47,358 nt of DNA from JAQVEM01 sp964595565 (GCA_964595565.1 CAZQQX010000012.1:1-47358), one strand, 5' to 3'. Shown: positions 34,380 to 43,644, numbered from the stretch's first letter. Notes: generated from the letters alone by a model not told the origin. A program made the numbers and translations.

Positions 34380-35657
34380 ATGAGAAGGATACTTGAAAAT
34401 ATTAAGATTGCATTTAATTCGCTATTTTTAAATAAACTGAGGGCTTTTCTTACCATGCTGGGCATCATAATAGGTGTTGGCGCAGTGGTTGCAGTAATTT
34501 CAGTCGGGGCTGGTACAGAAGCGACCATCACTGAAAACATGCAGAGCGTTGGAACCAATATTCTGACTGTTTCTCCCGCAAGAGATACTTCAATGGGACC
34601 TGGAGGGCATGGAGGCGGAGAAAGGTACGGGGGCGACATGTTCAGCATGGGTTCCGAGGAGGAAACGGTAGCCGGTGAACTCTACCTTGAGGATGCCAGA
34701 GCACTAAAAGCAGAATCTTCATTAATAAATGAAGCAATAGCAACCGTAAGCTCCGGTATGAACTCTACCATATCATACTTAAGCTGGAGCGGCCAGACAG
34801 GTATAACGGGGACAACTGAAGAATATTTTTCAGTTATGGGATATGAAGTCGCAGACGGGAGTTTATTTACCGGCAACGATATATCAAATTTATCCAATGC
34901 TGCAGTTATAGGCGATACCATAGTGGATGACTATTTTGGAATGATTAATCCTGTAGGTGAAACAATAAAAATAAATGGACAGAATTTTATCGTAATCGGG
35001 GTACTGGAGTCTATTGGTACGGCCACTTTCGGAGCCGACCCCGATAATAGCGTGTATATACCAATTACTACAGCCCAGAATAAACTCACAGGCACAAATA
35101 CTATAGACAGCATAATAGTAAAGGTAAAGAGCGAGGAACTGATAGATCGGGCAACAGAAGAAATTACTGCCATATTAAGAGAGCAGCATCAAATAATTCC
35201 AGACGGATTCAATGATTTTACAGTAAGCAGCTCCACCCAGCTGCTGGAGATGGCTTCCTCTATCTCAGAAACCATTTCGGTTACCCTTGGAGGCATTGCA
35301 GCTATATCTCTTCTGGTTGGAGGAATAGGGATTATGAACATAATGTTTGTTTCAGTCACAGAAAGGACAAGAGAAATTGGCATCAGGAAAGCAATAGGCG
35401 CCAAGAAAAGGGATATACTTATTCAGTTTATAACTGAAAGTATTGTCCTAAGTCTTACCGGGGGAATTATTGGAGTAGGGTTTGCATTTCTGATATCATG
35501 GATATTAAAAACCTTTACGGATCTTACCTCTCTAATAACAGCCTATCCAATAGTGCTGGCTATTTCTTTTTCTACAATTATCGGGCTCATATTTGGAATA
35601 TTCCCTGCAATGCGTGCCGCCAGCCTGAATCCCATAGAGTCGCTAAGATATGAGTAA
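34380..35657 (+). CDS. MacB-type ABC transporter permease (FtsX fold)
   Basis: 425 residues. The N-terminal helix motif NIKIAFNSLFLNKLRAFLTMLGIIIGVGAVVAVISVG is the MacB hallmark. A large extracytoplasmic domain (about 45-290) follows, then three helices with the FtsX signature GGIGIMNIMFVSVTERTREIGIRKAIGAKKRDILIQF. Unlike E. coli MacB it lacks the fused ATPase. With the adaptor and ATPase it forms a mechanotransmission exporter for peptides, lipids or drugs. AGAAGGA precedes the ATG. Confidence 0.92.
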   Translation: MRRILENIKIAFNSLFLNKLRAFLTMLGIIIGVGAVVAVISVGAGTEATITENMQSVGTNILTVSPARDTSMGPGGHGGGERYGGDMFSMGSEEETVAGELYLEDARALKAESSLINEAIATVSSGMNSTISYLSWSGQTGITGTTEEYFSVMGYEVADGSLFTGNDISNLSNAAVIGDTIVDDYFGMINPVGETIKINGQNFIVIGVLESIGTATFGADPDNSVYIPITTAQNKLTGTNTIDSIIVKVKSEELIDRATEEITAILREQHQIIPDGFNDFTVSSSTQLLEMASSISETISVTLGGIAAISLLVGGIGIMNIMFVSVTERTREIGIRKAIGAKKRDILIQFITESIVLSLTGGIIGVGFAFLISWILKTFTDLTSLITAYPIVLAISFSTIIGLIFGIFPAMRAASLNPIESLRYE

Positions 35658-35764
35658 AAATCCATGGACATTTTGATTATAAGCTCCACATTTTCTTCAT
35701 TTTTTTTTCATATAATTCTATCTACTATCTAAATTTATTATCTTTTTATACATGGAGGTATCAG

Positions 35765-36154
35765 ATGGAACAGCAATTTGGCAGACCCGGGGGTATATTC
35801 ACGATTTTCAGAATTTTACCATACCTGCAATATTTCCTTTATATAGCTATAGGGCTGCTTATTATTTCTATAGTTCTCTGGGTTATTTTTGCTAAAAAGA
35901 AACCCAGATGGGCAAAAGTACTTGCAATAATTTTAACCATACTGGTTGTTGTTACCGGGGCGCTGGGTGCCGTATCATTACTTCCCGGAATGAATATGCA
36001 GCAGAGGGGATTTCAGGAGAGAGGAATACCCGATGGTTTTGAGAGAGATGGGCAGCGTATGAAGGACGGGGGAAATATCAATAAGGGTAATGAAATTTTG
36101 AACCATGTTATAAAAACTTTATCTTCATCAAATAGAACAGTTATCATAATTTAG
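35765..36154 (+). CDS. Small two-helix membrane protein
   Basis: 129 residues with hydrophobic helices at about 17-42 and 56-77, then a charged Gly/Arg/Asp-rich tail (about 80-110) predicted to face out or into the cytoplasm. A strong GGAGG precedes the ATG. It follows the MacAB genes on the same strand after 107 nt and could be an accessory of that exporter, but no family is recognised. The final residues overlap the convergent GT2 gene by 11 nt. Confidence 0.6.
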   Translation: MEQQFGRPGGIFTIFRILPYLQYFLYIAIGLLIISIVLWVIFAKKKPRWAKVLAIILTILVVVTGALGAVSLLPGMNMQQRGFQERGIPDGFERDGQRMKDGGNINKGNEILNHVIKTLSSSNRTVIII

Positions 36155-37391
36155 ATTTATAATTGTCATTAACAAGTATTAAATTATTTTCTTCTGAGCC
36201 ATATATCCTGCCCTTCCAATTTACCCTTATCCCCCTGGAAGTGTCATAGATTGATTTCAGCGCAATCAATATCAGATAAATCATAGCAACCGGGTGCAGC
36301 AGTATATCTACAGCTTTGAATCTAAATCTAATGGAAAGAATTATTTTAGTAATTAAAATAATAGCTATCTGCAGGGTTATAAGCTCGGTTATAATCATTG
36401 GCCACCTGAAGAAAATCGCCGGCATAAGCAAGAAAAAAGGTGCTAAAAATAAAGCAGATATCAGAATAATACCGATTGATATTGTAAATATTTTATAATC
36501 AAAAACAGCAAACAAAGTTTTTGAATGTCCCCGGGCCACTTCTTTAAAATTCCTGTAGTTCCGGCTATATAAATTATTTCGCCCATCAAAAATCATAAAC
36601 TTATATCCATGTCTTTTAACCCTTTTTGATATCCTGATATCATCAAGCACTTCGCTCTTAACAGATTCATGCCCCCCAATTTTTTTATAGGCCTCTTTCT
36701 TAAAAAGCATAAACTGTCCTATCGCAGTACAAAAGAGAGCACTTCTTGTTCTATTTATAAGATAAACCGGCATAAAACATAAAATCATATACTGGCCAAA
36801 GGGGACTACCATCCTCTCATGTATGGTAACCATTATTTGCTTTGATAATACGGAGAGCGCATCCAGTTTATTTTTTAAAAGACAGGCTACTGCACTGGAA
36901 ACGGAATTAGGAAAGTGAAGGGTATCTGCATCAGTAAAAATAAGATACTCACCCCTGGAATACTCTGCCAGCTGATGGCAGGCATAAGTTTTTCCCATCC
37001 ATCCTTTCTTTAGCGCCTTACCATGGTATAAAATGACTCTACTGTCTTTTTCTGAGATCTCTTCTACTATCTGCGCCGTATTATCAGTAGAGTTATCATC
37101 AAGTACCAGTATTTCAATATTGCTATAATCCTGCTTCATTAAGGATGTTATACATCTTCTTATATTATTTTCTTCGTTCCTGGCAGGAATAAGTATGGAT
37201 ATAAGGGGATTCTTTTCCAGTATATTTCGCGGTAGTTTAAACCTGGATATATCTTTAAAAAAAATGTTATTCACTAAAAAGTTTAGCATCACAAATACTA
37301 AAACTGCGGTGATAGCATACTGATATAATAAAAATAAATCCATGTCTTGGTCTATATTAATATTTAATAAAAAATCAAATACTTTAGTCAT
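36144..37391 (-). CDS. GT2 family membrane glycosyltransferase (HpnB/CruC-like)
   Basis: About 415 residues. A hydrophobic N-terminal helix precedes the GT-A core: ISILIPARNEENNIRRCI binds the nucleotide, VLDDNSTDNT gives the first Asp pair, YLIFTDADT is the D-x-D, and EVLDDIRISKRVKRHG is the acceptor-side acidic motif. Two to three C-terminal helices follow (about 300-390). This layout is typical of carotenoid or hopanoid-associated transferases, but neither pathway is otherwise seen here. ATG at 37391 has AGGG 9 nt upstream and is preferred over the TTG at 37400. Confidence 0.85.
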   Translation of the reverse strand: MTKVFDFLLNINIDQDMDLFLLYQYAITAVLVFVMLNFLVNNIFFKDISRFKLPRNILEKNPLISILIPARNEENNIRRCITSLMKQDYSNIEILVLDDNSTDNTAQIVEEISEKDSRVILYHGKALKKGWMGKTYACHQLAEYSRGEYLIFTDADTLHFPNSVSSAVACLLKNKLDALSVLSKQIMVTIHERMVVPFGQYMILCFMPVYLINRTRSALFCTAIGQFMLFKKEAYKKIGGHESVKSEVLDDIRISKRVKRHGYKFMIFDGRNNLYSRNYRNFKEVARGHSKTLFAVFDYKIFTISIGIILISALFLAPFFLLMPAIFFRWPMIITELITLQIAIILITKIILSIRFRFKAVDILLHPVAMIYLILIALKSIYDTSRGIRVNWKGRIYGSEENNLILVNDNYKSKL

Positions 37392-37401
37392 TAATAACAA
37401 C

Positions 37402-37521
37402 CCTGTTGATTTTAAGACGTATTTTGAAACAAAGGGTTTTCAGATATTTAATAATTTAATGAATGCTCAGGATAAATTGTTTAAGATAAATCTGGCAAAG
37501 GTGCAGGAGCTTTTACTGTAA
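37402..37521 (+). pseudogene. Possible coding remnant next to an IS-like end
   Basis: A plus-strand reading frame without start decodes to ...NLMNAQDKLFKINLAKVQELLL and stops at 37519-37521. Its composition is protein-like, and no gene covers it. Some 30 nt downstream lies TGACCAAAACGAGACAC (37553 on), which looks like the terminal repeat of an insertion sequence. No family is recognised, so this is a weak call for the 3' relic of a transposable element. Confidence 0.25.
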
Positions 37522-37619
37522 AGTGTTTTTAAACAGGTCGTGCATTGCGGTAGTGACCAAAACGAGACACTGGAAAGCAAAATACTTTTTAATTCAGTTC
37601 TGATAAACAGGTAAATCTT

Positions 37620-38120
37620 CTAATTTTTATTTAAAATAAAAACGGACATTTCTTTTCCTTTATACTTTTCTACTATTCCCATTTCGCTTAATTTTTTCTC
37701 CAGACAAAAAAAATCTACTGCCTGATAGGGGTCTTCAGAGTGAACTTCCTCAAAATAATCCGGGTTAAATTCTGCTATAATAATTTTTTCTCTGGCCACC
37801 CGATGGGCTTGTTTAATAAAATCTTTTCTTTTCTTTCTCTCTACATGATGCAAGGCTCCATAACTAATTACGATATCAAAAGAATTATCTGAATAAGTAA
37901 GAGCAGTGGCATCTTCTTTTTCAAATCTAATTTTCTCTCTGAGTTCTTCCGGTAATTCCTTTTCTGCCTGCCTGAGGGCGCTTTCTGAAACATCAACCGT
38001 GGTAACCTCACAATTAAAATCCCTGGCAGCAATGACAGCTAAATTTCCTGCTCCTATATCCAGTAAAGTCTTGCCTTTTACCCTGCCAATTTCCAGCACT
38101 TCTTCTCTTTTAAAATTCAT
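37620..38120 (-). CDS. Class I SAM-dependent methyltransferase
   Basis: 166 residues. Motif I is LLDIGAGNLAVIAA, the acidic motif II end is VTTVDVSESAL, motif post-II is FEKEDATALTYSDNSFD, and motif IV is IVISYGALHHV. This is the Methyltransf_11/25 type fold. The protein is short: it lacks the extra C-terminal strands of many members but looks complete in the core. The substrate is unknown. It stands between the GT2 and Lnt genes with long spacers. Confidence 0.83.
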   Translation of the reverse strand: MNFKREEVLEIGRVKGKTLLDIGAGNLAVIAARDFNCEVTTVDVSESALRQAEKELPEELREKIRFEKEDATALTYSDNSFDIVISYGALHHVERKKRKDFIKQAHRVAREKIIIAEFNPDYFEEVHSEDPYQAVDFFCLEKKLSEMGIVEKYKGKEMSVFILNKN

Positions 38121-38587
38121 GTTATTACCCTTTTATCCTCTATTAATAATATTTCCCTGCAATATTAGCCTGCTGACCAAAAAACCGGAGAATTTTAGAG
38201 GAACATAATTTCAAGGGTGATGTTTTTTTTAAAATCATTTGATTCAATTGTACAGAGAATCGTATATATTATAAACCCGTTTTTAATTTATAAATTCCAG
38301 GACCCGGGAAGTTTCAAAAATCCGTCTTCAAAGGCTGTGCAGGAAAATTATAAAAAATGATAGACTATAAGTGTTTTACAACATTATAAGGTTATTTTAT
38401 CATTATATATAAATATAGCTGTCTGCCATTTATTAACCGGAGAATATATTAAAGAAGTACGGAATATAAAACTGAATTATTAATTACCGGCACCGAAGAA
38501 AACATGCTTATATAAGTATATAATAAATTAAAAAGATAAGTTAAAAAATTCAGGAACGGAGCCTGTTGTTAAAAAACTGCCAGAGCA
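38121..38587. other. Intergenic region before lnt
   Basis: 467 nt of AT-rich sequence with no convincing reading frame. Near its 3' end are two short stem-loops, CAGG-AACGGAG-CCTG (about 38551-38565) and ACTGC-CAGA-GCAGT (38576-38589), the second touching a possible GTG start of lnt. They might affect translation; nothing else is seen. Confidence 0.4.
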
Positions 38588-38599
38588 GTGAGAAATGCG

Positions 38600-40126
38600 A
38601 TGAGATCTGGAACAAAATTTATATTAATTCTGGTATCAGGAGCCCTGCTGGTTTCAAGCTTCTATGGCCCGGGTTTTCTGGCCTGGTTCTGTCTGGTTCC
38701 TTATTTTATTGTTGCATATTATTCAAATCTCAGGCAAACTGTCTTTTTTAGTTTCCTGCTGGGACTGGCATATTTTTCGGGAGTCACTTACTGGTTTCTG
38801 GAATATAGTTTTGTCTTCTGGCTGCCTATTCTGGGCATTTTAGCATCATATATCATTATATTCGGGATATTTTTATATCTTATATATTCAAAAATTAAAT
38901 GGCCGGTACTAAGATTTATATTAATTTCAGCAGTATGGATGGCGATTGAGTTTTTTAGAAACCGGACTTTTTTAGCATTCCCCTGGGGGATGATTGCTTA
39001 TTCACAGCATGATTACCTTGCAGTAATGCAGATGGCAAAAATAACCGGGGCATATGGAGTATCACTTATATTAATTTTACTTAACACTGCTCTTTCTGAA
39101 TCTATTATTGATTCTATAAAAAAAAGGAAAATAAATGTTAAAAACTTCCGGTACGCTCTGCCTGTAATATGTCTTGTGCCAATAATCGTGGTTTCTGGTC
39201 TTATAAGTATAAATTCATACAGAAACGATACAAATCACAGAAAAGAAACAGGGATAAATATCGCACTGGTCCAGACCAACATCTCTTTTGATGATAAATT
39301 TGAGAAGGATAGCGGTGTATTGATACCACAACCATACAGCAGTGATGAATATTTTAATAAAGGCACCGAGCTTATAGTTTTCCCAGAAAGTGTTATATGG
39401 GGGACTCTGGAGAGAAATAAAACTTTTGGCGAATGGGCCCAAAAAACCATAAAAAGGCAGAATCTATATTTAATCACGGGCCAGATTCTGTGGGACGAAG
39501 AAAAAAAATATTATAACTCAGTTGTCCTCTACTCACCTGAATCAGAGATTATTGGCAGATACAATAAGATTCATCCACTCCCCTGTGCAGAATATATGCC
39601 ATACCCCGATGTTCTGGGTTTTTTAAGTTTTTTAAATATAGCCAAATTAAATATAACCCCGGTAAGAGAATTTGAGATGATTAATTTTCCCTCAAAAGGC
39701 AGCCTGGGAATTAATATATGTTTTGAATCTACACTACCGATAATTGCGAAGACCTTCAGGAACAATGGAGCAGAAGCAATATTTGTGTTTACCGATGATG
39801 CCGGTTTCAGGGATAGCCCTGCTTCCTGGCAGCATGTTATTTTTTCAAGGGTCAGAGCAATAGAGAATGGCTGTTACGTTGTTCATAGCAGCAATATGGG
39901 CGTATCCGCGGTTATAGACCCCATAGGTGAAATAATATCGAAAACAGAACTGGGCAAAAGGACTGTGCTATATGAAACTATATATTTAAACTCTAATAAG
40001 ACTTTTTACACTGTTTACGGGAACTTAATAATTTATATATATTTCGGACTCTCGCTTATATATCTGGCCGTATATATTATTCACAAAACCATATTCAAAA
40101 AGAGTTTAAACATTTACCGCCGATAA
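38600..40126 (+). CDS. lnt: Apolipoprotein N-acyltransferase
   Basis: Adds the third acyl chain to the N-terminal Cys of lipoproteins at the membrane. About 508 residues with six to seven N-terminal helices (to about residue 210), then a nitrilase-type domain with the E-K-C triad: FPESVIWG (Glu about 263), YNKIHPLPCAEYMP (Lys about 323) and NICFESTLP (Cys about 374). A last helix closes the protein. The frame is open from a GTG at 38588 lacking a ribosome binding site; ATG at 38600 with GTGAG upstream seems better. Lnt is typical of diderms and Actinomycetota, so its presence is a taxonomic clue. Confidence 0.9.
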   Translation: MRSGTKFILILVSGALLVSSFYGPGFLAWFCLVPYFIVAYYSNLRQTVFFSFLLGLAYFSGVTYWFLEYSFVFWLPILGILASYIIIFGIFLYLIYSKIKWPVLRFILISAVWMAIEFFRNRTFLAFPWGMIAYSQHDYLAVMQMAKITGAYGVSLILILLNTALSESIIDSIKKRKINVKNFRYALPVICLVPIIVVSGLISINSYRNDTNHRKETGINIALVQTNISFDDKFEKDSGVLIPQPYSSDEYFNKGTELIVFPESVIWGTLERNKTFGEWAQKTIKRQNLYLITGQILWDEEKKYYNSVVLYSPESEIIGRYNKIHPLPCAEYMPYPDVLGFLSFLNIAKLNITPVREFEMINFPSKGSLGINICFESTLPIIAKTFRNNGAEAIFVFTDDAGFRDSPASWQHVIFSRVRAIENGCYVVHSSNMGVSAVIDPIGEIISKTELGKRTVLYETIYLNSNKTFYTVYGNLIIYIYFGLSLIYLAVYIIHKTIFKKSLNIYRR

Positions 40127-40346
40127 GATATTGAAGTAACGGATTATAATTTACATTTCGATTTCAAAATATCCGGATTTTTAATAATAAAATAATTTAC
40201 CTTTTCTATAATTAAAGATGAAAGCAGTATTTTTGGTTCCTTTTTCTGTTTAAAATAAACCACACTTTTATGATAATATAAAAGGTACGAAAATTCACAG
40301 TTAGCCGTAGTCTTAAAATAACCATCATAAATAGAGGGGAAAAGAT

Positions 40347-41000
40347 ATGGAAAATAATAAAAAAGTCATATTTCTTATCAGGCATGGAAATACAGAATTC
40401 AATGAAAAAAAGCTTTTCAGGGGACATATTGACGTTCCTCTTGATAGTACCGGCATCAGGCAGGCAGAAGAAACCGGAAAATTTCTTAAAGTCATAGATT
40501 TTGATGTGATATTTTCAAGTCCCTTAAGCAGAGCATATAAAACAGCCGAGATTATAAAAAAATACCAGAAAAATAATGTTAAGCTCAAGAAGGAAGACGG
40601 ATTTTTAGACCTGAATTTTGGTGACTGGGAAGGGAAAGGATACGATGAAGCCAAATTAGAGTATCCGGAAATTTTCAATCAGTGGATGAGAGAACCATAC
40701 AAAGCAACTATTCCGGGAGGAGAAATGCTGTATGATGCCCGGAAGAGGTCCTGGAAAACTTTAAAAGAGATTGTAGCAAACCATGCCGGTTCTTTTCTGG
40801 CAATAGTAACTCATAGGATTATTAACAAGCTGCTTATCTCAGAAATGCTGGATATTGGGGAATCAGGCATCTGGAAAATTAACCAGGACCCGTGCTGCAT
40901 AAATATCTTTGAATTTAATTACGGTATTTTTTTTGCTTCCAGGTTAAATTACAATTTTCACATTGTAGACATAAAGGACAGCTTTTTTAAAATAGATTAA
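40347..41000 (+). CDS. Histidine phosphatase family protein
   Basis: A 217-residue phosphoglycerate-mutase-like enzyme. The catalytic RHG motif has the phospho-His at residue 13 (LIRHGNTEFNEKKLFRG), LDSTGIRQAEETG follows, FSSPLSRAYKTAEII supplies the second Arg, LDLNFGDWEGKGYDE holds the acid, and IVTHRIINKLLI holds the second catalytic His. Substrates in this family range from sugar phosphates to alpha-ribazole phosphate; none can be assigned. GAGGGG precedes the ATG. Confidence 0.88.
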   Translation: MENNKKVIFLIRHGNTEFNEKKLFRGHIDVPLDSTGIRQAEETGKFLKVIDFDVIFSSPLSRAYKTAEIIKKYQKNNVKLKKEDGFLDLNFGDWEGKGYDEAKLEYPEIFNQWMREPYKATIPGGEMLYDARKRSWKTLKEIVANHAGSFLAIVTHRIINKLLISEMLDIGESGIWKINQDPCCINIFEFNYGIFFASRLNYNFHIVDIKDSFFKID

Positions 41001-41256
41001 ACAATACAGAATTGCGGCCATTAATGCTGTTATGCCGTCAGAGAAAATGGAACCAAGACGTTTATATAATTCCACATGACCCCTGCAATCAGAAATGAAA
41101 AAAACTGCATATTCCTGTGCTTGTTTTAATTTAGCCAACAGCAATTTGGGTTATTTGAATAAAGTTTCCAATAATTAAATGCATAATAACCCTGCTTCAA
41201 ACCTTATAAAAAAGCTTTATTTTATTTTGTGAGAGCCTGCTTATAGCATCAAGCGC

Positions 41257-42345
41257 CTATTCAAATAATACTTTAAACTTCCCATATCCACGTTCTTCCA
41301 GCTCACCCAGTCTTACGAAATCCAGTGCGCCGCTATTTATACAATAACGCAGTCCTCCTTCTTCAGCAGGCCCGTCATAAAACAGGTGGCCCAAATGACT
41401 GTCTCCGCTTCTGCTTCTTACCTCTATTCTTTCCATACCGGCAGATTTATCCGTGTGGTAGGTTACAACACTCCACTGTATGGGTCTGGTAAAAGATGGC
41501 CATCCTGTACCGGAATTATATTTATCCGTAGACAAGAATAAGGGCTCTCCCGTTACTATGTCAACATACAGACCGGCTTCTTTGTTATCCCAGTATTCAT
41601 TTTCAAAAGGGCTTTCCGTAAAGCTCTCCCGGGTAATACTGAACTGCAGACCGGTTAATTTTTTCTTTATTTCTTCATCGGTTGGCTTTGGGTAATCTTC
41701 CAGGTTGACTAATGGTTTTACTTCCTGTATTTTGCTTAAATTTATATGAGAGTAGCCGCCGGCATTTTTTTCAAGATAGTTCTGGTGGTAATCCTCTGCT
41801 AAAACATAATTTTTAACAGGCTCTACCTCCGTTACAATCTTTTCGCTATATTTTGCCTGTTCATCCGCTGTTACCGAATCAATTATTTCTCTATCTCCCT
41901 CATCCACATAATATATACCTGAACGGTATTGACCGCCCCTGTCATTTCCCTGCCGGTTCAGGGCTGTCGGGTCTATTACTGCATAATAATAACCGAGAAG
42001 CCGGGCAAGGGATATTTTCTCGGGGTCATAAACCACATATACAGTCTCTGCGTGTCCTGTTTCTTTGATAGAGTTATAATCTGTTTTATCACCTGTTCCA
42101 TTTGCATATCCCACATTGGTGTACTCAATTCCACTTATACGGTCAATATAGGCCTGAAGCCCCCAGAAACATCCCCCTGCCAGATATATTTCTTTATACC
42201 GGCTGTTCTTATAATCCGGAACAATCATTACAGATTCCTTTTGGTTATCTTTTTTAGAATTGTTATTTATATTGAAAAATATAAACCCCAGTACTGTCGC
42301 AATAATCACGATAGTTATTACTGTTATAATTATATATATCTTCAT
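41257..42345 (-). CDS. msrAB: Membrane-anchored methionine sulfoxide reductase MsrA-MsrB
   Basis: A 362-residue fusion repairing both epimers of oxidised methionine. An N-terminal hydrophobic segment (about 3-25) anchors or exports it. MsrA (about 50-205) has the catalytic Cys59 in GGCFWGLQAY, and HYYAV/HQNYL-type residues later. MsrB (about 225-362) has NSGTGWPSF, GDSHLGHLFYDGP and the catalytic Cys335 in RYCINSGALDF. The two CxxC zinc pairs of many MsrBs are absent (LYVDIVTGEPLF), so this is the zinc-free type. It lies next to the peroxiredoxin/PerR operon and probably protects extracytoplasmic proteins. Confidence 0.92.
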   Translation of the reverse strand: MKIYIIITVITIVIIATVLGFIFFNINNNSKKDNQKESVMIVPDYKNSRYKEIYLAGGCFWGLQAYIDRISGIEYTNVGYANGTGDKTDYNSIKETGHAETVYVVYDPEKISLARLLGYYYAVIDPTALNRQGNDRGGQYRSGIYYVDEGDREIIDSVTADEQAKYSEKIVTEVEPVKNYVLAEDYHQNYLEKNAGGYSHINLSKIQEVKPLVNLEDYPKPTDEEIKKKLTGLQFSITRESFTESPFENEYWDNKEAGLYVDIVTGEPLFLSTDKYNSGTGWPSFTRPIQWSVVTYHTDKSAGMERIEVRSRSGDSHLGHLFYDGPAEEGGLRYCINSGALDFVRLGELEERGYGKFKVLFE

Positions 42346-42435
42346 ATTCCTAAATAATTACTCCTTACCCGGGAGATTATAACCCATTAGTCTGGAACAC
42401 AGGCGTGAAAATTTTTATAGTACAAATATGGCCAG

Positions 42436-42459
42436 TAAAAAGTAGGGGCTAAGCCTACA
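42436..42459 (-). terminator. Intrinsic terminator after the perR-peroxiredoxin operon
   Basis: On the minus strand GTAGG (42458-42454) pairs with CCTAC (42446-42442) around a 7-nt loop, followed directly by TTTTT (42441-42437). The stem is short, but position and T-run fit an operon end about 35 nt after the peroxiredoxin stop. Confidence 0.45.
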
Positions 42460-42492
42460 ACTACCGGAAATCCTTTAACCGAACAAACACCA

Positions 42493-43182
42493 CTACTTCC
42501 TCTCTTTTCTAAAGCAAAGGAACCAGTCAAGACAATACCTGTCTTCTTCTTTTGTCTCCATCCGCTCTTTTGCGGTTCCACATGAACCCGGAGGAGGAAT
42601 TATGCAATCATCTCCCGGTCTCCAATCAGCCGGTGTTGCAACCTTATCTTTGTCCGCCTTCTGAAGAGCCAGTACCAGCCTCTTTATTTCATCAAAATTT
42701 CTGCCGGTAGAAGATGGATAATATAAAATTGCCCTGATTACTGCTTTGGGGTCAATAATAAATACTGCCCTTACTGCCTGGCTGGTAGACTGGTTGGGGT
42801 GTATCATGCCAAACTTGTTGGCTACTTCCATCTTTATGTCTTCGATTAAAGGAAAGGTTACTTCTACATTTTTATGTCCTTTCCATTCAATCTTCTCCTG
42901 TATGGTCCTGAGCCAGGCAATATGAGCATAAAGAGAGTCCACCGAAAGACCGATTAGTTCGGTATTTAGTTTTCTAAACTCACCAATCATGGAAGCAAAA
43001 GTTATAAATTCTGTGGTGCAAACCGGTGTAAAGTCTGCCGGGTGACTGAACAGTATTACCCATTTCCCTTTATAATCCTGCGGGAAATTAATCTCGCCCT
43101 GAGTAGTTACAGCCTTAAATGATGGAGCAGGGTCTCCTATGAGCGGCATCTGGTATTCTTTTTTTTCTTCTAATCCTTCCAT
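42493..43182 (-). CDS. Peroxiredoxin (Prx6/AhpC-type, archaeal-like tail)
   Basis: A 229-residue thiol peroxidase for H2O2 and organic peroxides. The peroxidatic Cys55 lies in SHPADFTPVCTTEF, and the supporting Arg is in RAVFIIDPKAVIRAILYYP. The C-terminal arm has CIIPPPGSCG (Cys193 and Cys201), the candidate resolving cysteines as in long archaeal peroxiredoxins. It is extended by a Cys-bearing tail (Cys217, Cys223) beyond the usual ~215 residues. AAAGGA precedes the ATG. The start is 18 nt after perR, so the two form an operon under the PerR box. Confidence 0.92.
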   Translation of the reverse strand: MEGLEEKKEYQMPLIGDPAPSFKAVTTQGEINFPQDYKGKWVILFSHPADFTPVCTTEFITFASMIGEFRKLNTELIGLSVDSLYAHIAWLRTIQEKIEWKGHKNVEVTFPLIEDIKMEVANKFGMIHPNQSTSQAVRAVFIIDPKAVIRAILYYPSSTGRNFDEIKRLVLALQKADKDKVATPADWRPGDDCIIPPPGSCGTAKERMETKEEDRYCLDWFLCFRKERK

Positions 43183-43200
43183 TGTCCATTATCCTTTCAA

Positions 43201-43611
43201 TTATTTGTTTCTATTACGGCATTCCGGGCAAATGCCCCTGAAATACACATCCTTCTCGGTTATTTTGAAACCTTTCAAGACATTAGATGATAAAGCATCG
43301 GTATCTATCGGAAAGTCATATATCTTTCCGCATAACTCGCATTTAAAATGACCGTGGACAGATACTTCACTATCATACCTTGCCTCATTATCTTCTATGT
43401 TTACCACCCTTACCAGCCCTGCTTTCCTGAATATATCCATGGTATTATATACAGTAGCTTTCGAAAGAGTTGGCATCTCTTTAACCAGATACCTGAATAT
43501 CTGGTCAGCCGTTGGATGATTCCTCTCATTGTTAAGATACTCAAATATCTTCATTCTCTGGTAAGAAGGCCTTATATTCTTCTCCTTTAATTTTTCAGCA
43601 ATACTTTTCAT
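43201..43611 (-). CDS. perR: PerR-type peroxide sensor (Fur family)
   Basis: 136 residues. The winged helix covers residues 1-80 (SYQRMKIFEYL, TLSKATVYNTMDIFRKAG). The regulatory metal ligands of PerR can be matched one by one: His32 (HPTADQIF), Asp80 (ARYD), His86 and His88 (VHGH) and Asp99 (IYDF). The structural zinc site is Cys91/Cys94 (CELC) with Cys128/Cys131 (CPEC). The Asp at position 80, where Fur often has Glu, favours PerR. It should repress its own operon with the peroxiredoxin until Fe-dependent His oxidation releases it. Confidence 0.9.
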   Translation of the reverse strand: MKSIAEKLKEKNIRPSYQRMKIFEYLNNERNHPTADQIFRYLVKEMPTLSKATVYNTMDIFRKAGLVRVVNIEDNEARYDSEVSVHGHFKCELCGKIYDFPIDTDALSSNVLKGFKITEKDVYFRGICPECRNRNK

Positions 43612-43644
43612 TTTCTGATTCTACCGGGAATCTTATTATATAAA

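Noticed and set aside
38576..38589. ACTGC/GCAGT hairpin as a riboswitch before lnt
   Set aside because: A 5-bp stem alone with no conserved aptamer core; chance level in this context.
40944..41144. 66-residue minus-strand frame overlapping the histidine phosphatase 3' end
   Set aside because: It looks partly protein-like (GHVELYKRLGSIFSDGITALM) but has no supported start or family and overlaps a well supported gene.
42387..42581. 64-residue frame overlapping the peroxiredoxin C-terminus
   Set aside because: Out-of-frame shadow of the peroxiredoxin gene that also runs through its terminator.
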